A program made the position numbers and the translations under genes. Below, in pieces: positions 62,500 to 64,000 of a stretch of 64,000 nt of DNA; the stretch's first letter is position 1; every line of letters begins with the position of its first letter. Source of the DNA: Ceriagrion tenellum (lineage: Eukaryota > Arthropoda > Insecta > Odonata > Coenagrionidae); contig OY720634.1 in assembly GCA_963169105.1 (NCBI GenBank), positions 150,481,584 to 150,545,583 on the forward strand, written 5' to 3'. The notes under the pieces are model-generated. The model was given only the letters and a program-made list of their open reading frames with translations, was not told the origin of the DNA and ran no database searches.

Positions 62500-64000
62500 T
62501 TCACATGCACTGGAAGGTAAATGCCATCAACTCATTTGCTGGCTATTCCCTGGAACCATAGGACATAAGCTACACAGCTCCATCTTAGGCCGTAAGTCAT
62601 TAGTGAAAAACCTTTTAAAATAGTAACCACTCCTGCTGGTCCATAATAGTCACTCGACCATAACGAGTATTGTCTCGGAATAATCGCAGGAGAAAACTGT
62701 AAGGAGAGTGCAGACACACGGAAACCATAGACGACCAATGGCAATGATTATTTTCTGCGAGATGCGTCGCGTTCTTAGCTAGTCCAATACCAGCCAGTCG
62801 ATATCAAGCTCTGGTTAACCATGAAAGAAAATGGATTTTATTCCTGAGAAAAGATAACTCGGAGGTAAAGTTCTAGGTACTCATTGTTTCAATCATTCAT
62901 GTTCTTGAAGTCTAAGGATGGATGGAATAATGCTGGGTCAACAAATTCACCAAAAAATTCGTTTTAAATCGGAGTTACCTCTTTTTATTTCCCGTAAACC
63001 AATTCTTCTTTCTTAATAGCTTCCTTAATGTATCCTTCCACACGGATTTAAGATATTTAAATTTCATCAAAATATTTCTATTAATTTAGTGAGGAGATCA
63101 AGCTTTGCACCGAAGGAACTTGCTAAGAGTATGGTGTATCCACGCAGCAATCCACAGCAGCTACAGCTTTGTTTTAGATTTTACAAATGTCATTTTGAAA
63201 TTTTCATTAAAAAAAAAATGGAATTACAACAATTCACCCCAATTATTTCTCGCCTAGCTTTGCGACAATTCGATTTGTTCTGTTGATTTTTCAATTTTAT
63301 GTTGGTCAATTGTCTCTGAACATGATAGCTAGTTACAGGAGGTCCTTAACAGTCGCCCATGAAATTACAAATACATAAATATAAATAAATTATGGTGAGA
63401 ATCATTTACAAAGGATAAGTATTTGGAAGTAGGCCACCCGAATGGCTGCTGTGCAGATTATTCCGGGTGTCTTTCCTCATGCGTGACTCTTAAAGATGGA
63501 AAAGGTAAATCTTAATCTAGCTCGTTCAAAGTTGCTACATCCAAATTAATGGTGTGGCTTTAACTTCCGCTTCTTGTTTTGACCTAAATAATGAATTGAG
63601 CCTTCGAGCCGAGGTTTCTTCCGGATAATAATGTATGGTAAAAAAAAGGAAAACTTAGAATGGAAAAGGGATGCTTTCACTGCTTAGCAAATGCCAAAGT
63701 GTCGCACATAACGTTTTCATTTCAAAATACGGAGAAGGCAAAAGAGTTTTTGTCTGAATAACAACGTGAAATGACGGGCATTTGATTTGGAAAAGGTTGG
63801 CAGTGCTGAACTACTCTTGAGACAAAGCGAAGTTAGACGTAGATCCAATTTGTTCCCTGCCGTGAACATACATTGTTGAGGGATTGACAATTGAAAAAAT
63901 AAACTTATACTTATTTGACCTAATCCTATGGACATTACGGTTGACTATATTTCTCGAATATCATTTTATGATTTTATGACAGTTGATAGATGGATAGGCA
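62500..64000. other. no recognisable gene
   Basis: Presumed intron or upstream sequence of the SPAG17-like gene. No convincing exon was seen. Confidence 0.4.

Noticed and set aside
62049..62623. Long plus-strand frames at 62.0-62.6 kb (up to 172 codons)
   Set aside because: Low-complexity shadows of the Lys/Gly/Ser-rich minus-strand exon 1.
1..64000. A CRISPR array, prokaryotic operon or phage module
   Set aside because: Introns, LINEs, SINEs and a gypsy element show nuclear eukaryotic DNA; no spaced short direct repeats of CRISPR type were seen.

Overview
This is an AT-rich metazoan (most likely arthropod) genomic window with one large multi-exon gene on the minus strand and many transposable elements. 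The arthropod call is an inference. It rests on the non-LTR, tRNA-SINE, hAT and Ty3/gypsy content, on a tRNA-Leu primer site of the kind arthropod gypsy elements use, and on a broken copy of a multicopy protein family I know mainly from arthropods.

Main gene: at least 22, and probably 28, minus-strand exons between about 62.5 kb (5' side) and 8.0 kb (3' side) form a SPAG17/PF6-like gene, a ciliary and sperm axoneme central-pair protein. Almost every exon has a good acceptor and donor. Intron phases chain correctly from 62.5 kb to 16.3 kb, with one break between 34.4 and 30.9 kb. The predicted peptides follow vertebrate SPAG17 in order: lysine-rich N-terminal linker, GFxD segment, FW...LYDV segment, SVPLILxCMLxQ segment, GY-GxQ segment, PSGL...RQSY segment, DGTR repeats, and the FF-DGSG-E / LRP segment. 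Downstream, at 16-13 kb with a further copy at 8 kb, lies an array of tandemly duplicated phase 0-0 exons encoding an acidic, Ser/Glu-rich module. They are probably 3' exons of the same gene.

Layout. 0-7.9 kb: no recognised gene, a degraded CR1-like reverse transcriptase, a 70-bp direct repeat pair and an ATCGAT/TTGACC-rich cryptic satellite. 7.9-16.6 kb: exon array, a degraded RNase-H-bearing LINE (9-10.4 kb), a broken copy of a multicopy arthropod protein gene (10.9-12.6 kb) and an almost perfect inverted repeat built from a tRNA-like SINE (15.5 kb). 17.3-18.8 kb: CR1-like tail, Helitron helicase fragment and the native SPAG17-like exon 21; this block recurs inverted at 31.9-33.1 kb. 18.8-31.9 kb: a very large intron region holding exons 20 and 19, a 1.2-kb hAT-type non-autonomous element with 8-bp TSDs, and an intact-looking 6.3-kb Ty3/gypsy retrotransposon (23398-29691) with two 434-bp LTRs that I find identical by eye, a 4-bp TSD, a tRNA-Leu PBS and a textbook -1 frameshift signal. 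34-62.5 kb: the 5' two thirds of the SPAG17-like gene, with degenerate LINE tails in its introns. 62.5-64 kb: nothing recognised.

The most unusual points are the inverted duplication of a SPAG17 exon next to Helitron helicase sequence, plus a third permuted fragment; the tandem exon amplification; two predicted GC-AG introns; and the frameshift hairpin of the gypsy element. All splice boundaries and alignments were done by eye. Exon coordinates are exact readings of the sequence, but similarity to SPAG17 and to transposon families is from memory and was not searched.
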